Assembly: GCA_035048495.1 (NCBI GenBank)
Contig: CM068553.1
Coordinates: forward strand, 6,069,259-6,133,258
Direction of reading: 5' to 3'
Source: Euptelea pleiosperma
Taxonomy: Eukaryota; Streptophyta; Magnoliopsida; Ranunculales; Eupteleaceae
Length of the DNA: 64,000 nt
Shown: positions 12,135 through 22,914 of the stretch, in pieces
How positions within the stretch are numbered: the first letter of the stretch is position 1
Layout of the letters: each line of letters begins with the position of its first letter
The notes under the pieces: generated by a model
Databases searched by the model: none
What the model was told of the DNA's origin: nothing
The model's input: only the letters and a program-made list of their open reading frames with translations
Made by a program: the position numbers and the translations under genes

Positions 12135-12370
12135 CACTACAAGAAAATAGGGTTTTAGCGGTGGCTGCCGCTAAAGGTATAAAAAACCGCCGCTAAAACT
12201 TTTAGTGGTGGCCGGCGACTGCCATTAAAAGCTTCGTCGCTAACAGTTTTAGTGGCGGCCAGCCCACATATGGCCGCCGCTAAAATTCTCTCAAAATCCA
12301 AGACTCGGGTCATGGCAAATACGGTTTTTAGCGGCGGCCAATGACTGTCTGGCCAATGACTATCGCTACA
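12135..12370. mobile_element. CACTA (En/Spm) transposon end
   Basis: The terminus CACTACAAGAAAA at 12135 is the classic plant CACTA end. It is followed by subterminal repeats of TTTTAGCGGCGG type in both directions. No matching second end was found, so it is probably a fragment. Confidence 0.7.
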
Positions 12371-14046
12371 TAAACTTTTAAAAACGAAATCAACCCACAA
12401 AATTGACTCCAATCCAACACTTAAAAATCACTAATTAGGCGAATCTTTTGTCTATTTGTCCTCTAGGTACTGGACCCACAGACCAAACATCAACTTGATT
12501 ACTGATTTCAAACCTTTGCATCTTTGTACAAATAATACAAAAATTCCAAGGTTAAGAATCGACCCATGAAACTGACTCCAATCCAACTACTAAAATATTT
12601 AAAGAAACTACTTTTTGGTATGAATGTCTACCAAGGAGTTGCCCAAAATAATGGTCAATAATGCTAACATTAATCAGTGCATAAAAATCAACCATCGAGG
12701 TGTCGACCTATAGACCAAAAGTCAGCCTGATTATTGATTTCAAACCTTTGGATCTTTGTGCTCAAATCCAACAGCAGCAATCACCAATCAAGTTGATTTT
12801 TTGGTGTGTAGACCCACTAAGGATGAGCTAAATATCCATGCGGTCAATGAATCCAAAAGAGTAGAACTTTGTCGACAGATGGTCGTCATCAATATTGATG
12901 ACATAGCTCACCTCAGTATGAGCCACATGGCACACTTTTAGAGATCATCGATTGTATAAATTTTCGGCCCAACCTAGGTGAACCTACAGACTAGAAATCA
13001 ACCTGATTACTGGCTTTTAAGCGTTGGATTGGAGTCATTTTCATGGGTTGATGATTAAATGTGGAATTCGAGTATTACTTGGGCTACAAAGGTCCAAAAA
13101 TCATGATTACTAATTTCAAATCTTTGGGTCTTTGTTCCCCAAATAATGGTCAATAATGCTCAAATTTAACAGTTAAAAATCAACCCATGAAACGACTTCA
13201 ATCCAATGAATGGAAGAGGTCATAGGAAATTACAAATACAAATAAAGAGATTTAAAAGAAATAAGAAAGGTTTCATAACCGGGAAAATAACTAGGTTGTT
13301 TTAAACATTTTTATCTTTAGTTGGGTAATTGAATTGCTTGCCTAAGTGGGTGGTTGGCTTGCCACGAGACTCTGGTAGGTTGATCACAACTATTGATGGG
13401 CGTGTGGCCAACCTATCGGAGTCTGGTGGCCGGCTGATTACCACAACCGCTTGATATGGGGTTAGGGTTTCGGTCAAAACTCATATTCTCATGATCTAAG
13501 GTTGAAGAAATGAGTATTTTCATCATTTTAAAAAAGATTTGTTAGTCAATGGCGGTGAATCAGGTTGTATTTCAATTTTCAAAGATACAACGTGGGGGTA
13601 TGTCAAAAATTCCTTTTTTCTAGTAGAAAATTTATGATATCGTGGATCATGTACTAAAAAAAAGTCTGGTGGTCAGACGCACCATCCAATTCATGTGACC
13701 CATTGAATGGTGAATATTGTTCCAAATGTTGATGGCAAATATTGAGGTTGAAGTCCTAATAGGACATCTCTCGTCTAAGAAAATAGCTTCCATGAGCACA
13801 CATGCGAGGTTTGGAGAGGACCACAGTTACGTTTCCAGTTTCCATATGGCCATTGCGACAATCTTTCGTGCCATTTTGGCCTCCTGTTCATGGTCACAGT
13901 GACGATTTTTTCAATTTAATCAATCAAGAGGGGTGAGAAAAAGGAGGTCCTCGGAGCCTGAGCCATTTTTTTTATACTGTCAGATTTTTATATTTAGATT
14001 AAAGGATAGGGCTTTTTTTCTGACGACGATGGAGGTTTGGATATAA
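12371..14046. other. Repeat-derived stretch without a gene
   Basis: The motif AATCAACCTGATTACTG with ATTTCAAACCTTTGGATC recurs in both directions (about 12490, 12720, 13000, 13100). A half of the 11.2-12.1 kb foldback element lies near 13500-13620 (GTATGTCAAAAATTCC). I see no coding gene. Confidence 0.5.
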
Positions 14047-14450
14047 GGGTCGTGATGTAACAAGGTATACCTGAGATCGTTTCATTTGCGGAAGCGGCAT
14101 TTTTGGTAGTCACCACTGCCATCTGGGCCCACTGACCGCATGGATGTTTAGCCCACCCTTTAATAGACATCCAAACAAAAAATCAGCTTGTTTAATGATT
14201 TTTAGCCGTTGGTTTTAGTACTCAAAAAATGGTTGTATTCAACGGCTATAAGAACGCATTAAATGGTGCTAAAAAGTGTTAAAATATAATGGTTATAGAT
14301 TAGCAATCAAGGTGATTTTTGGTATGTATATCCACCAAGGGGTGGGATAAACATCCAAGCAGTCAGTGGGCCCAGATGGCAGTGGCAACTACCAAAAATG
14401 CCGCTTCCGCAAATGAACAGTTTCAGGCATACCTTGTTACATCTTTTTCC
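14047..14450. mobile_element. MULE-like MITE, copy 2
   Basis: This 404-bp full-length copy has ends GGGTCGTGATGTAACAAGG and CCTTGTTACATCTTTTTCC. Flanking 9-mers do not match well, so the duplication has decayed or one flank is rearranged. Confidence 0.8.
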
Positions 14451-14632
14451 TTGAACATTACCCCCGAATGCTTTGGATTAAACATTACCCCCAAATGCAT
14501 CCAAAGTATCTTTTAAGTTATGCGCTGCAACCAGATTTGCTTGAAAGAAACTGAGACAATCATCAACAAAGAGTGGAAAATAGGAGGGCACGGCGCTATT
14601 TTAATGCCATGAAGATGATTAGCCCGCTCCTC

Positions 14633-14635
<3 letters not shown>

Positions 14636-14695
<60 letters not shown>
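14636..14695. repeat. (TA)n microsatellite
   Basis: About 30 uninterrupted TA units. Confidence 0.97.
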
Positions 14696-14698
<3 letters not shown>

Positions 14699-14739
14699 CG
14701 TGAAAAAACCTGTGGAGGAGCCATTAAGTGATATTGGGC

Positions 14740-15016
14740 GTTTGTCGGTTCACTGGTTCAACCAGTTGGTCAAAACAGATGGACCCTAGCTCACTGTTTT
14801 TATTTTTGTCGGTTTTTTATAAAAGATAAAAATTTAAGATTCCAGGTGGATGCTGACCCATACTGTTTTGTTTTGCGGACCGGTTCACCGGTTCAACCAA
14901 CTGGTGCATTCCAGATTTTACACACGCCAACCAAATAAATACTGAATTTCTTACCAATACCACATGGGAAACAAGATCATCTTTCCTCTCTACAGTCAGA
15001 TCGTTATAGACCATCT
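14740..15016. repeat. 3' flank duplicated between psi-C and SDR-B
   Basis: CGGTTCACTGGTTCAACC, AAAACAGATG, GATGCTGACCCA and CACCGGTTCAAC follow the same order as in 6300-6470 downstream of SDR-B. The duplicated unit therefore included the 3' intergenic sequence. Confidence 0.65.
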
Positions 15017-15390
15017 TTAAAAGGTTGACATTTCCATCTGATCAAAGAAGAAGCCAGAAGGGCCATCATGGGGCAACAAAGCCTTTACAGGGCCTCTAGC
15101 ACCTTTCTCAGCAGTCAAGTCCCCCGTGTTACATGTACTGTCTGTTTTGACATAACCAGGATGTACGCAATTTATGTGGAAAGTGGGGTATTTCCCGGCT
15201 AGGATCCTTGTGTAGGCATTCACAGCAGCTTTGGAAACTTTATAAGCAGATGCAGTAATAGGCCAGCCATTAGCCTGCAACATATCCTCCTTGAAATCCT
15301 TAAGAAACCATTATTCAGTTCGTCGAGTCTCTCTTCGGTTAGGCAATCAACATTCTTCAGCTCCGCTTTAATCTTCTCGTTCGAGATAAA
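15017..15390 (-). pseudogene. SDR psi-C: last exon only, frameshifted
   Basis: This is a copy of exon 5 of the A/B lineage. It keeps the catalytic SAYKVSK, the [10 protein letters not shown] motif and a stop after MEMSTF, with acceptor TTTCAG at 15391. One base is lost just after LDEL (five bases replace the six that encode Leu-Gln in A and B), which breaks the frame. One codon is also missing in the PVMLALLP region. About 70 bp of unrelated sequence interrupts the adjoining intron at about 15415-15490, and no exon 1-4 follows upstream. The copy is truncated and not functional. Confidence 0.85.
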
Positions 15391-15540
15391 CTGAAACAAT
15401 AAGATGGATGAACATCATTGTTGTTAAAAGCCTATGGTTAGAGCTTCAAATCCCATGATGATTCAATGTTTGAATTTGAATTCGAATTCTGTCCAACAAA
15501 GCTCGTAAATAAAATTGTAAGTAGTTTTAAAAGAAATGAA

Positions 15541-16210
15541 TTATAGTGCAACTTCTATGTGGGTACGCCACAATGGGTGTCCCCCGAGCCCCAACCTTTG
15601 GAAATAGGCGACCGCAAATTATCCAATTGGCTCCACATTAGTGAGCCTGCTCTTTCTATTAATCCAAATGGGAGTGGAATCCAGATTCGATGGATGTGAA
15701 CTGTCAAAGGTTTTCTCTAAAACTTGCCTTCCGAGATACGAGTCCACATAGTCAGGAAGAGCTGACCACATGTGACCTTATGTACTTCAATGTCACTTTT
15801 AATTGGCCCAGAAGGGTTCAGGGTCTCAATTTACAAAAAATGGTGGAGCTCTGAGCTGGATTGACCTCTGATTTGGATAATTGGGTCAGAACTAAGTCTG
15901 AAATCTGGTGGACACTGCTCAGTGGATTGAGGATATTAACTCCAATTGGTCCCAGATTGCTACAATGGTTGAATTCAAGCTCCGTCTTTCCTCTTGTGGT
16001 GTTCGTTGGGTCCAGTGTTATGAACTTTCAAAGAAAGGCCTCCCCTGCTAAGCAAAAATCGGGAAGTAGCATATAAATTTCTGAGTCACTTCAAGTTTCT
16101 AAAACAGCAGAGAACATATATTTATGCATAGAAAGTGCAAAAAGAGCTGCTCCAAAAACCAAAAAAAAAAAAAACAAGAGAGCAGTTCTAGCCCGGACCA
16201 TTTTAATCAA
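15541..16210. other. Non-coding stretch between psi-C and psi-D
   Basis: I recognise no gene. The last 150 bases (AAATTTCTGAGTCACTTCAA, CAAGTTTCTA) resemble the 3' flank of SDR-F near 32210-32250, so they are probably the old 3' flank of psi-D. Confidence 0.4.
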
Positions 16211-16218
16211 AAGCATTA

Positions 16219-18336
16219 TACTTCCATCTGATCAAGAATAGGCCAGATGCCCAGCATAAGGTAGCAGAGCCACTCTCAGTTGGGAACTTCTAGGCCAGAT
16301 CTTTGTGTAGTCAATCTCAGCTGTTTGGAGATTGTATAAGCTGGCAGATTAGCCAGCCCTTGGATTCTAACAAATACTCCTTGAAATTCTTTAGAAATGC
16401 ATTTAACACTTCAACAACTCTCTTCTGAGAGGTCGTCTGCATCATTTAGGACCTCTTTAGCCCTTTCATTGGAGATATTCTGACACAATTCAATGAGAAA
16501 ATCCAAGTCAATCTTTTCCTGGAATAACCTTCTTCTCAATTAGATTTATAGAAAATAAGAAATTCATATTTTCTTGCTCTTGTTCTTTTTATCTTTTCAT
16601 TTGCAATTTTCAATCAAATGAAAGAAAGAAATTGTATTCAAACTAAAAAGGACCACATTGCAAAGAAAGTGACATTCATCCAACCAGGCAAAACAAGGAT
16701 CAGCTCCATCCAATACCAAGAGAAAAACTGCCAAAAGGATATGGGACATGACTCGTCTGGGTCACCATGCAGACAGAGTCGCCCGTTTTTCACCGTGAGT
16801 CAGGAATGTCAAAGGTTACTCCCTGAGTTTGGGTACTATATACAATTCATATTTTCATATAATTAACATGAACCTACTTTTTATTCCTTTCTGTAAGTGG
16901 GTTTTGTACCTTTAGCTTCCCCCATGGGGAAGAAATGTTAATGATCCTTGCTGAATTTGATAGCTGAAGGAGAGGAATTAGTGCTTCATTCACTACTTTG
17001 GTACCATAGTAGTTTGTTTTAAAACATTCTTCTGCCAACTCATATGCATCTTCCTGTCAAATGGCGCAATTGGATTCGTGTTGCCAACCCCAAACATTTG
17101 GGATGATGAAGATGATGATGATGATGTGCACCTTTTGGCTGCATCAGTAAAAGCAATTCAGTCATTTTGGTAGCTAATATTCCCATAACCCCAAAACCCA
17201 CAAGATGACAACTTCTCTTTATATTCCATTTTGCAGGCAAATGCAGTTCTTTTTCTAATAACGTTTCCCACAGAACACAGTAGGAGATAGCTTTAAATCC
17301 TCAAATATATTAATGGCAATTTAGTTTTGCAAAGATCCATCTTTCCCAATAAGAAATATAGGTTCTCTTTATCTTTCCCAAGAAACACAAACTGATAAGA
17401 AAAGATGTGTGTGCTTATAAGCATTATACTACTCCGCTTACATCAATATCTGAAGTTTTCAGTTCTAATGGAAACATCTTAAACTTTGTTAAACTCTAGA
17501 ATTCTAATACAATTTACCCTTATGTTTGCACAAAAAGGGACTGAAAATAAGAGGGATATGTTCATAAATTGTTTCGTGACTTTCATCCCACTAAGATTTT
17601 GAATTCTACCAAACGAACTCGGTGAAATTTCCTACTGAAGTAATATTTCCATACTCTGTGGTCCACTGATCAAAACCCAATTACAGAAAGTCCAGATTAA
17701 GTCCTTAAATTTTGGAACAGATAAGGTTATTTTTTACATAAAAATGAAAAATGTCTTCCTAAGCACTTTTGAGCTCTTGTATGCATAAAATCATTATTAA
17801 TATATATTTCCATGAACATGTATACTTATAATTTATCAAATTTGAAATTTACCAAGATTGTAATAATAGAAGCAAACCTTGCCAGAAAATGAGATGGTTA
17901 CTATTATTTTCACCATGTTTACCCTACCGAATGATATGAAAAGAAGAGATGGAAACATTTCAACAAACTGGCTTTGAATCTTACCAAGATATCAAGCTTT
18001 TCAAATTTGGGTTTGATGAAGTCTACCGAGAAGGCAATACTAGCTGGGTACACCACATCAAGTTGATGAAAAAACCACAACAGATAGTCCAGATCCTATT
18101 AAGATTTTCCACAGCTTCAACTCCAGTCTTCTTGCCTCTAGCTATTAAAAACACAATGACTCCATTGCAAGCCAGCCGTTGACATATCTCCAATCCAGTC
18201 CCCTTATTGGCCCCTGCAACAACTGCAGACCATAATAGAACTGTGGACGTTAGTCATGCAGTGGTGACTTTCTTTCTCCCTTAAAATCAAGAAACAAATG
18301 CCCCTTTGTTGTGGGATTAGATATTGTTTCTGCCAT
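16219..18336 (-). pseudogene. SDR psi-D: degenerate copy of the E/F/G lineage
   Basis: Remnants keep the family order. Exon 1 is at about 18303-18336 (MAETISNPTTK), exon 2 at about 17983-18226, exon 4 at about 16915-17046 and exon 5 at about 16219-16479. Exon 3 (NNAG) was not found. In exon 2 the glycine motif has become AGANKGTG, and two single-base insertions break the frame (near the NLKRSG and VVFHQL positions). Exon 5 is frameshifted after DDLSEE and has lost most of the segment after the catalytic Tyr region. It is the exon-5 [11 protein letters not shown] type, so it belongs with E and F. Confidence 0.8.
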
Positions 18337-19432
18337 TTTTTTATGAAGATGGGTAAATGTAAGAGAAGACAATGAGTTTATCTGAGGATAAGCTTCAGGA
18401 AGGGTCCTGTTTTTTTCATTGTTCATACAATCGTAGCCTCCACGACAGAAAAAATTTGCTATTGTGGTTGAGGAAGCAGAAGCATACTTCCTTCAAAGTC
18501 GCATCTATTTGTATTATTGTTTTTTTGTTGTATTAATAGTTGTTATTGTAATGAAGCTAAACCATGATATCAACAGTAATAAGTAAAAGTGAAATGGTCA
18601 GAAAGATGAAGCATCTACTTATCAAAGAAAGAAAGATAAGGCATCTGATTGATACTTGGTGCAGGCCACACCAACTAATTTGTTATCCCTTTAGGCCTGT
18701 CATATTAAGACAATCAGGAACTCCTAAGATGATCAAGAGTAAGGATATGGTACCAATTTTTTTTTTTTTTTGATGAGTTTAGAATTTATTAAGAGACCAA
18801 CAAGGCCTAAAGAAGACAACAAAGCCTAAGAGGTCGAGATCACCAGCAAAGGACACAGACTACAACGAAAGCAGAAAACAAAAAGAAAGCAACCATTCGC
18901 AATGCAATGTACTGCTGTGGTAATAACATCAAGCTTCATTGCAAATGTAACGTACATGTGAGAATAGAATGTTATAATGACATTTTGATAGTGGCACCAC
19001 ATGCCTGTTATAATATGATCTTGTTCCTCTTAATCTCCTAAGTGTGATGTGACCCATCTACTGAGTTGACAGTCATAAGCCAAAATTAGAATCAATTGAT
19101 CTTTAATCTTCAAATCTAGAACTGACACTAGAAGTACATGAAAATAGTTTTTAACAATTAGAAATGAAATTAATAACACAAGGAGACTAAAAGCACCAGA
19201 TAGTCTATTTTTGGGCAATGGCTCTACCCAAGAGGTGGACCACTGATAATACCACTTCATAAAAGCTTCAGTTACTTCAAAACTGGGAAGAACATAAAGA
19301 AGAGAAAAATAAAGAGAGGCATATTTATCATTGACACACGGAACAAAGTCAAAACCCAGATGGTGTTTATATACACAAGCTTCTTAATCACGCATAAATG
19401 TATCTATAATGTCATCTGACTCAACTTCTCTC
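18337..19432. other. Non-coding stretch downstream of the FAR1-type gene, with a LINE tail
   Basis: A T run at about 18760-18772 followed by GATGAGTTTAGAATTTATTA reads on the minus strand as a LINE 3' UTR with poly-A (to about 18905). The remainder is probably 3' UTR or 3' flank of the FAR1-type gene and 5' flank of psi-D. No other coding region is seen. Confidence 0.45.
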
Positions 19433-21433
19433 TCATGAATGAATCTCTTCACCCACATTGTCATGATTCACACTTCTAGTATCTTCTAATAAGCTGGCCT
19501 CATCCGAATCGATTTTTAGACAAAAATCTAATTCCTCTAACACCCGAGCTAGTTCACGTTTAGCCAATGCACTGGATTTTTCAGTGCTAGCACCCTTCAC
19601 AGCTAGAGTTATGGCTATGCGGGCCAACTCGCTATAGGATGGGTGACAATCAACATGCACTGTTTTTCCACAATCGTCAACAACACCTGTTGTTGCATCT
19701 TTGGTCCACCTTTTCAAATAATACTGGGATGGGAGATCGGGTAACTCTCTGCTATGCAATATTTTCAGTGCATGAGCACATAAAATCCCTGTGAACTCGA
19801 ACTTTTTGCAGCTACACTTCACTGTGCCATTCAAAGAGTCAAATGTAACTTTGTGAGGTCTAGAACCACGATAGGATGATACCTTGTATGTGTACATCGT
19901 CCCATCCTCACCATCAGGTTGTTGAAACAAATCCATACAACCTAAGTACTCTTTTTGAAAACACCTGAATATTTTTCTTGTGTACACTTCTGCTGCTCGT
20001 TCTTCTACAGACCACTTTGTGAGCAAGTTTGGTTTTGTTTGCCTGGATCTAAGATCTTCTATTCCTTCCTCCTCACGCCAGTTGGTCACAGCTTTCTCAT
20101 ATCGAGATACAAACTCTCGTAGGGATAGGGGTCTCCTGAAATACTTCTTGAAATAGTTGTTAATATCTTCACTTCTTTGAATAGTTTCCATACCTGCACA
20201 GAAGTGTTCCCGCCCATACACTTGAGCCCATTTTTCACGCAACTGGTATAAACCTTGCAACCATTCATTCCCCATCAAATTGTACTTTTCAAGTAACACA
20301 TGCCAACTTGATTGAAATTCTTCTTCTGACTCATTGTCATATATGCAACTCTTAAATTCTTTCTCGAAATAAGGAAATCTTTCAAACACAAATGAGAGAT
20401 GCTTCACAGCATTTTGATAAATATGCCATAAATATAAACGATGATTCGTGTTTGGCAACACCTGTGTTATTGCGTTGGCAATCGTTGCGGCTTGGTCAGT
20501 AAAAATTGTCTTTGGTTGTTTTCCATGCATTGCATCCAAAAATGTTTTAAACAACCATACAAATGACTCAGTAGTCTCATTCAACAACAAAGCACAACCA
20601 AAGAGGATAAATTGTCCATGATTATTCACTCCAACAATTGGTGTGTATGGCGTGTCATACCCATTCATCTTATACGACATGTCAAAGCATACCACGTCAC
20701 CAAAGAAGCTATAGTCTATCCTTGACTTAGCATCACACCAAAAACAACTACACATTTGGTTGCCCTCATCCATTTGTATTGAATAGAAGAAAGATGGATT
20801 TTCTTTCTGCATGCGCGTGAAGTAATCTAAAAGAACTCGTGCATCTCCCTTCTTCAACATCTCATTACACCCTCTCTGCAGGAAATTATTGCAGTCCACT
20901 GGCATAAAGTTGAGGTTGGGGGACTCTCCATCTTCTGGATGATTATATGTGATACCAGTGGATCTTATCCCTGCATGGTGCATATTGTTGACTACACCAA
21001 CCTGGGCATGTGGTAGCTTTCGCTGAGACCTCAACAAATGCGTTTTAGATGGAGGAGCAAGCTCGTGGTTATGTTCTTCCATGAACTCGATCACAACATA
21101 ATCCCCGTCGTCCCGTAATTTGATAACCATACGTGCTTTGCAGTCAGTTCGTGATTGTGGTCGTGCTTTCATCGGTGGCCCTCTTGGGTGTTCACAACGA
21201 AAACCTTCATTAGAACAACAAATAACCCTTTTTGAGATTCTCTTGTCTGCACGTCTTGTTACATCACTTCTCCGTACACTAAACCCCACAGATCTAGCAT
21301 ATGCATTGTAAAATTCATACGCTTCGTTCTCTGATTCAAAGACCATTCCAAGTATTGGTAACTCGCCCCCGTAATCCTGTGAAATTTGAGATTCAATTGT
21401 CATTGGAAGATCTCCTCCAGTTTGCAGTTCCAT
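19433..21433 (-). CDS. FAR1/FHY3-related (FRS) transcription factor
   Basis: A single open frame of 666 residues. The frame is open a little further upstream (to a TGA), but the first ATG is at 21433 (MELQTGG). Domain order is that of the family. First comes the N-terminal FAR1 zinc-finger DNA-binding domain (about 30-125, with CCSNEGFRCEH and EEHNHEL). Next is the MULE transposase-like core, with Asp251 in CFDMSY and Asp313 in FTDQA. Last is a SWIM zinc finger at about 538-559 (CSCKKFEFTGILCAHALKIL; C-x-C...C-x-H complete). FRS proteins are nuclear, transposase-derived regulators; the best known members act in phytochrome A signalling, but the paralogue cannot be assigned here. It sits inside the SDR array between psi-D and E. 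A possible non-coding first exon lies at about 24.6 kb. Confidence 0.93.
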   Translation of the reverse strand: MELQTGGDLPMTIESQISQDYGGELPILGMVFESENEAYEFYNAYARSVGFSVRRSDVTRRADKRISKRVICCSNEGFRCEHPRGPPMKARPQSRTDCKARMVIKLRDDGDYVVIEFMEEHNHELAPPSKTHLLRSQRKLPHAQVGVVNNMHHAGIRSTGITYNHPEDGESPNLNFMPVDCNNFLQRGCNEMLKKGDARVLLDYFTRMQKENPSFFYSIQMDEGNQMCSCFWCDAKSRIDYSFFGDVVCFDMSYKMNGYDTPYTPIVGVNNHGQFILFGCALLLNETTESFVWLFKTFLDAMHGKQPKTIFTDQAATIANAITQVLPNTNHRLYLWHIYQNAVKHLSFVFERFPYFEKEFKSCIYDNESEEEFQSSWHVLLEKYNLMGNEWLQGLYQLREKWAQVYGREHFCAGMETIQRSEDINNYFKKYFRRPLSLREFVSRYEKAVTNWREEEGIEDLRSRQTKPNLLTKWSVEERAAEVYTRKIFRCFQKEYLGCMDLFQQPDGEDGTMYTYKVSSYRGSRPHKVTFDSLNGTVKCSCKKFEFTGILCAHALKILHSRELPDLPSQYYLKRWTKDATTGVVDDCGKTVHVDCHPSYSELARIAITLAVKGASTEKSSALAKRELARVLEELDFCLKIDSDEASLLEDTRSVNHDNVGEEIHS

Positions 21434-22640
21434 ATGCAAGAAATCTTTTTTTGACAACTTCTCCCCACCTCCGAATTTAATTGCTCACATAACTACTCAC
21501 TAATTTCATTAAGATTGAGTAGACATTCTTTGATTTGGTAATCCATCCTGTAGAGGTAAGGAAAAACCATTATTTACCAAAGTAGTAACTTTGACAAAAA
21601 AAAATATTACTCAAACATATACAATAACTTAATAAATATAAGTAGATTTATAAACAGGAAGATTGTTACAATAGTTTTGCCATAACTCGTAAGTTGTACA
21701 TGTCAAAATGTGTCTCAGAACATGTCGACATGCATACTCATGTCTATACATGACGACATGGCCAAAAATGAGATAATAGAGGTGTCATTGTAAAACACCC
21801 ACAAATTGGACTATTCAGATTGATAAGAATGCTAAGAATGCTCACCACTTATGTTGTATAAACTCAAACCTTTTTTTTCCTTTTTCAATCATTTAGATTC
21901 ATAATATAAATATAATAGCATGGGGAGTGTGAAACATGCCTACAATATTGTGAGTCTCTATAGTACAAGTGGAGCACATTCTAATCAATCTAGAATGTCT
22001 AATTGATGGGCTTCATACCAATCTGAATCTGTCCACTTAACCACATACATTGACAAATAAGAAGAAGACTCAGTTCCTTTAGAAGGGTCAGGCAAGCAAA
22101 GATTCTCTTGCTCACGGTTCTTTGGGTTAAGAGAAAAGATAGGGGAACAACAATGAAGATCTACAATCACAAATTGATAAAAGTTACTGTATATCATGCA
22201 AACAGAAGTTCTTAAATATTATGTAAACACAGAGACCAGTTGCATCCATAACCTCCAAATCCATATTTATACTGACCCAAATAAAACTATCATTACAAGC
22301 AACAAATATTGTTGTATATATTAAATATAGAACTCAAGAAACCAAGAGAAACTACCTACAACCTTTTGGTTCAGCACAAAACTGCTTTCCATCTCAGTTT
22401 TCATGTGGTCTATGAAGTAAAGAACATTCCAGTTAGATATTAGGGAAATGCTTTCCTACAAGCATACATTGGCAAAAGGAAAATCAAATTACAAGAATGC
22501 CCTTATGGTTCAAAGAATCAATTGCGAATGTAGAAGTTGTGCATTGCTCTTGTTATAACTCTGGTAAAGATGTCAGTAAGCTGATATTGAGTGGGAAATG
22601 ACTAATTGATCCACACCATGAACAATCTTATTGTGCTGCA
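21434..22640. other. 5' flank or 5' UTR intron of the FAR1-type gene
   Basis: AT-rich sequence with no coding pattern. If the exon candidate at 24.6 kb is real, this stretch is part of its leader intron. Confidence 0.35.
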
Positions 22641-22654
22641 ACTATGAGGTCGTG

Positions 22655-22800
22655 GGTTGGACCTGTAGCTCAGTTGGTTGACATTCTGCAATGCAACCAT
22701 GTGGATGTAGGTTCAATCCAGGGGCTTGAGCCTGTTGCTCAATTTGTTAATGGTCTGTACTTCACTTATGAAGTCACAGGATCAATCCCAGCTTACCAAC
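22655..22800 (+). mobile_element. tRNA-like SINE, apparently dimeric
   Basis: ACCTGTAGCTCAGTTGG looks like an RNA polymerase III A box and GTAGGTTCAATCC like a B box, about 45 bases apart. A second, weaker pair follows (GTTGCTCAATTTGTTAATGG, then GGATCAATCCCAG). The first unit does not fold as an intact tRNA because the acceptor stem does not pair, so a tRNA-derived SINE is more likely than a tRNA gene. Confidence 0.5.
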
Positions 22801-22914
22801 AAATTTGTTTTTCAAAGAAGTGTTCTTTAGCAGCACTCAAGGGGATCTCCAATTTTCATGTGTTTTTTTTTTGGCAATTTTTTGCTATTTATCACTTACT
22901 TCACATTGTTCTAC

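Noticed and set aside
15861..16076. A 71-codon plus-strand reading
   Set aside because: No motif, no conserved neighbours, and it sits in the intergenic interval between two pseudogenes.
16618..16866. An 82-codon plus-strand open reading
   Set aside because: It lies in an intron remnant of psi-D, has no family motif and no matching splice context.
21434..21457. Longer N-terminus for the FAR1-type protein
   Set aside because: It would need a TTG start; the first ATG at 21433 fits the family and a TGA stop lies shortly upstream in frame.
22661..22730. A functional tRNA gene
   Set aside because: A-box and B-box-like sequences are present, but the acceptor and anticodon stems do not pair and a second similar module follows; a SINE fits better.
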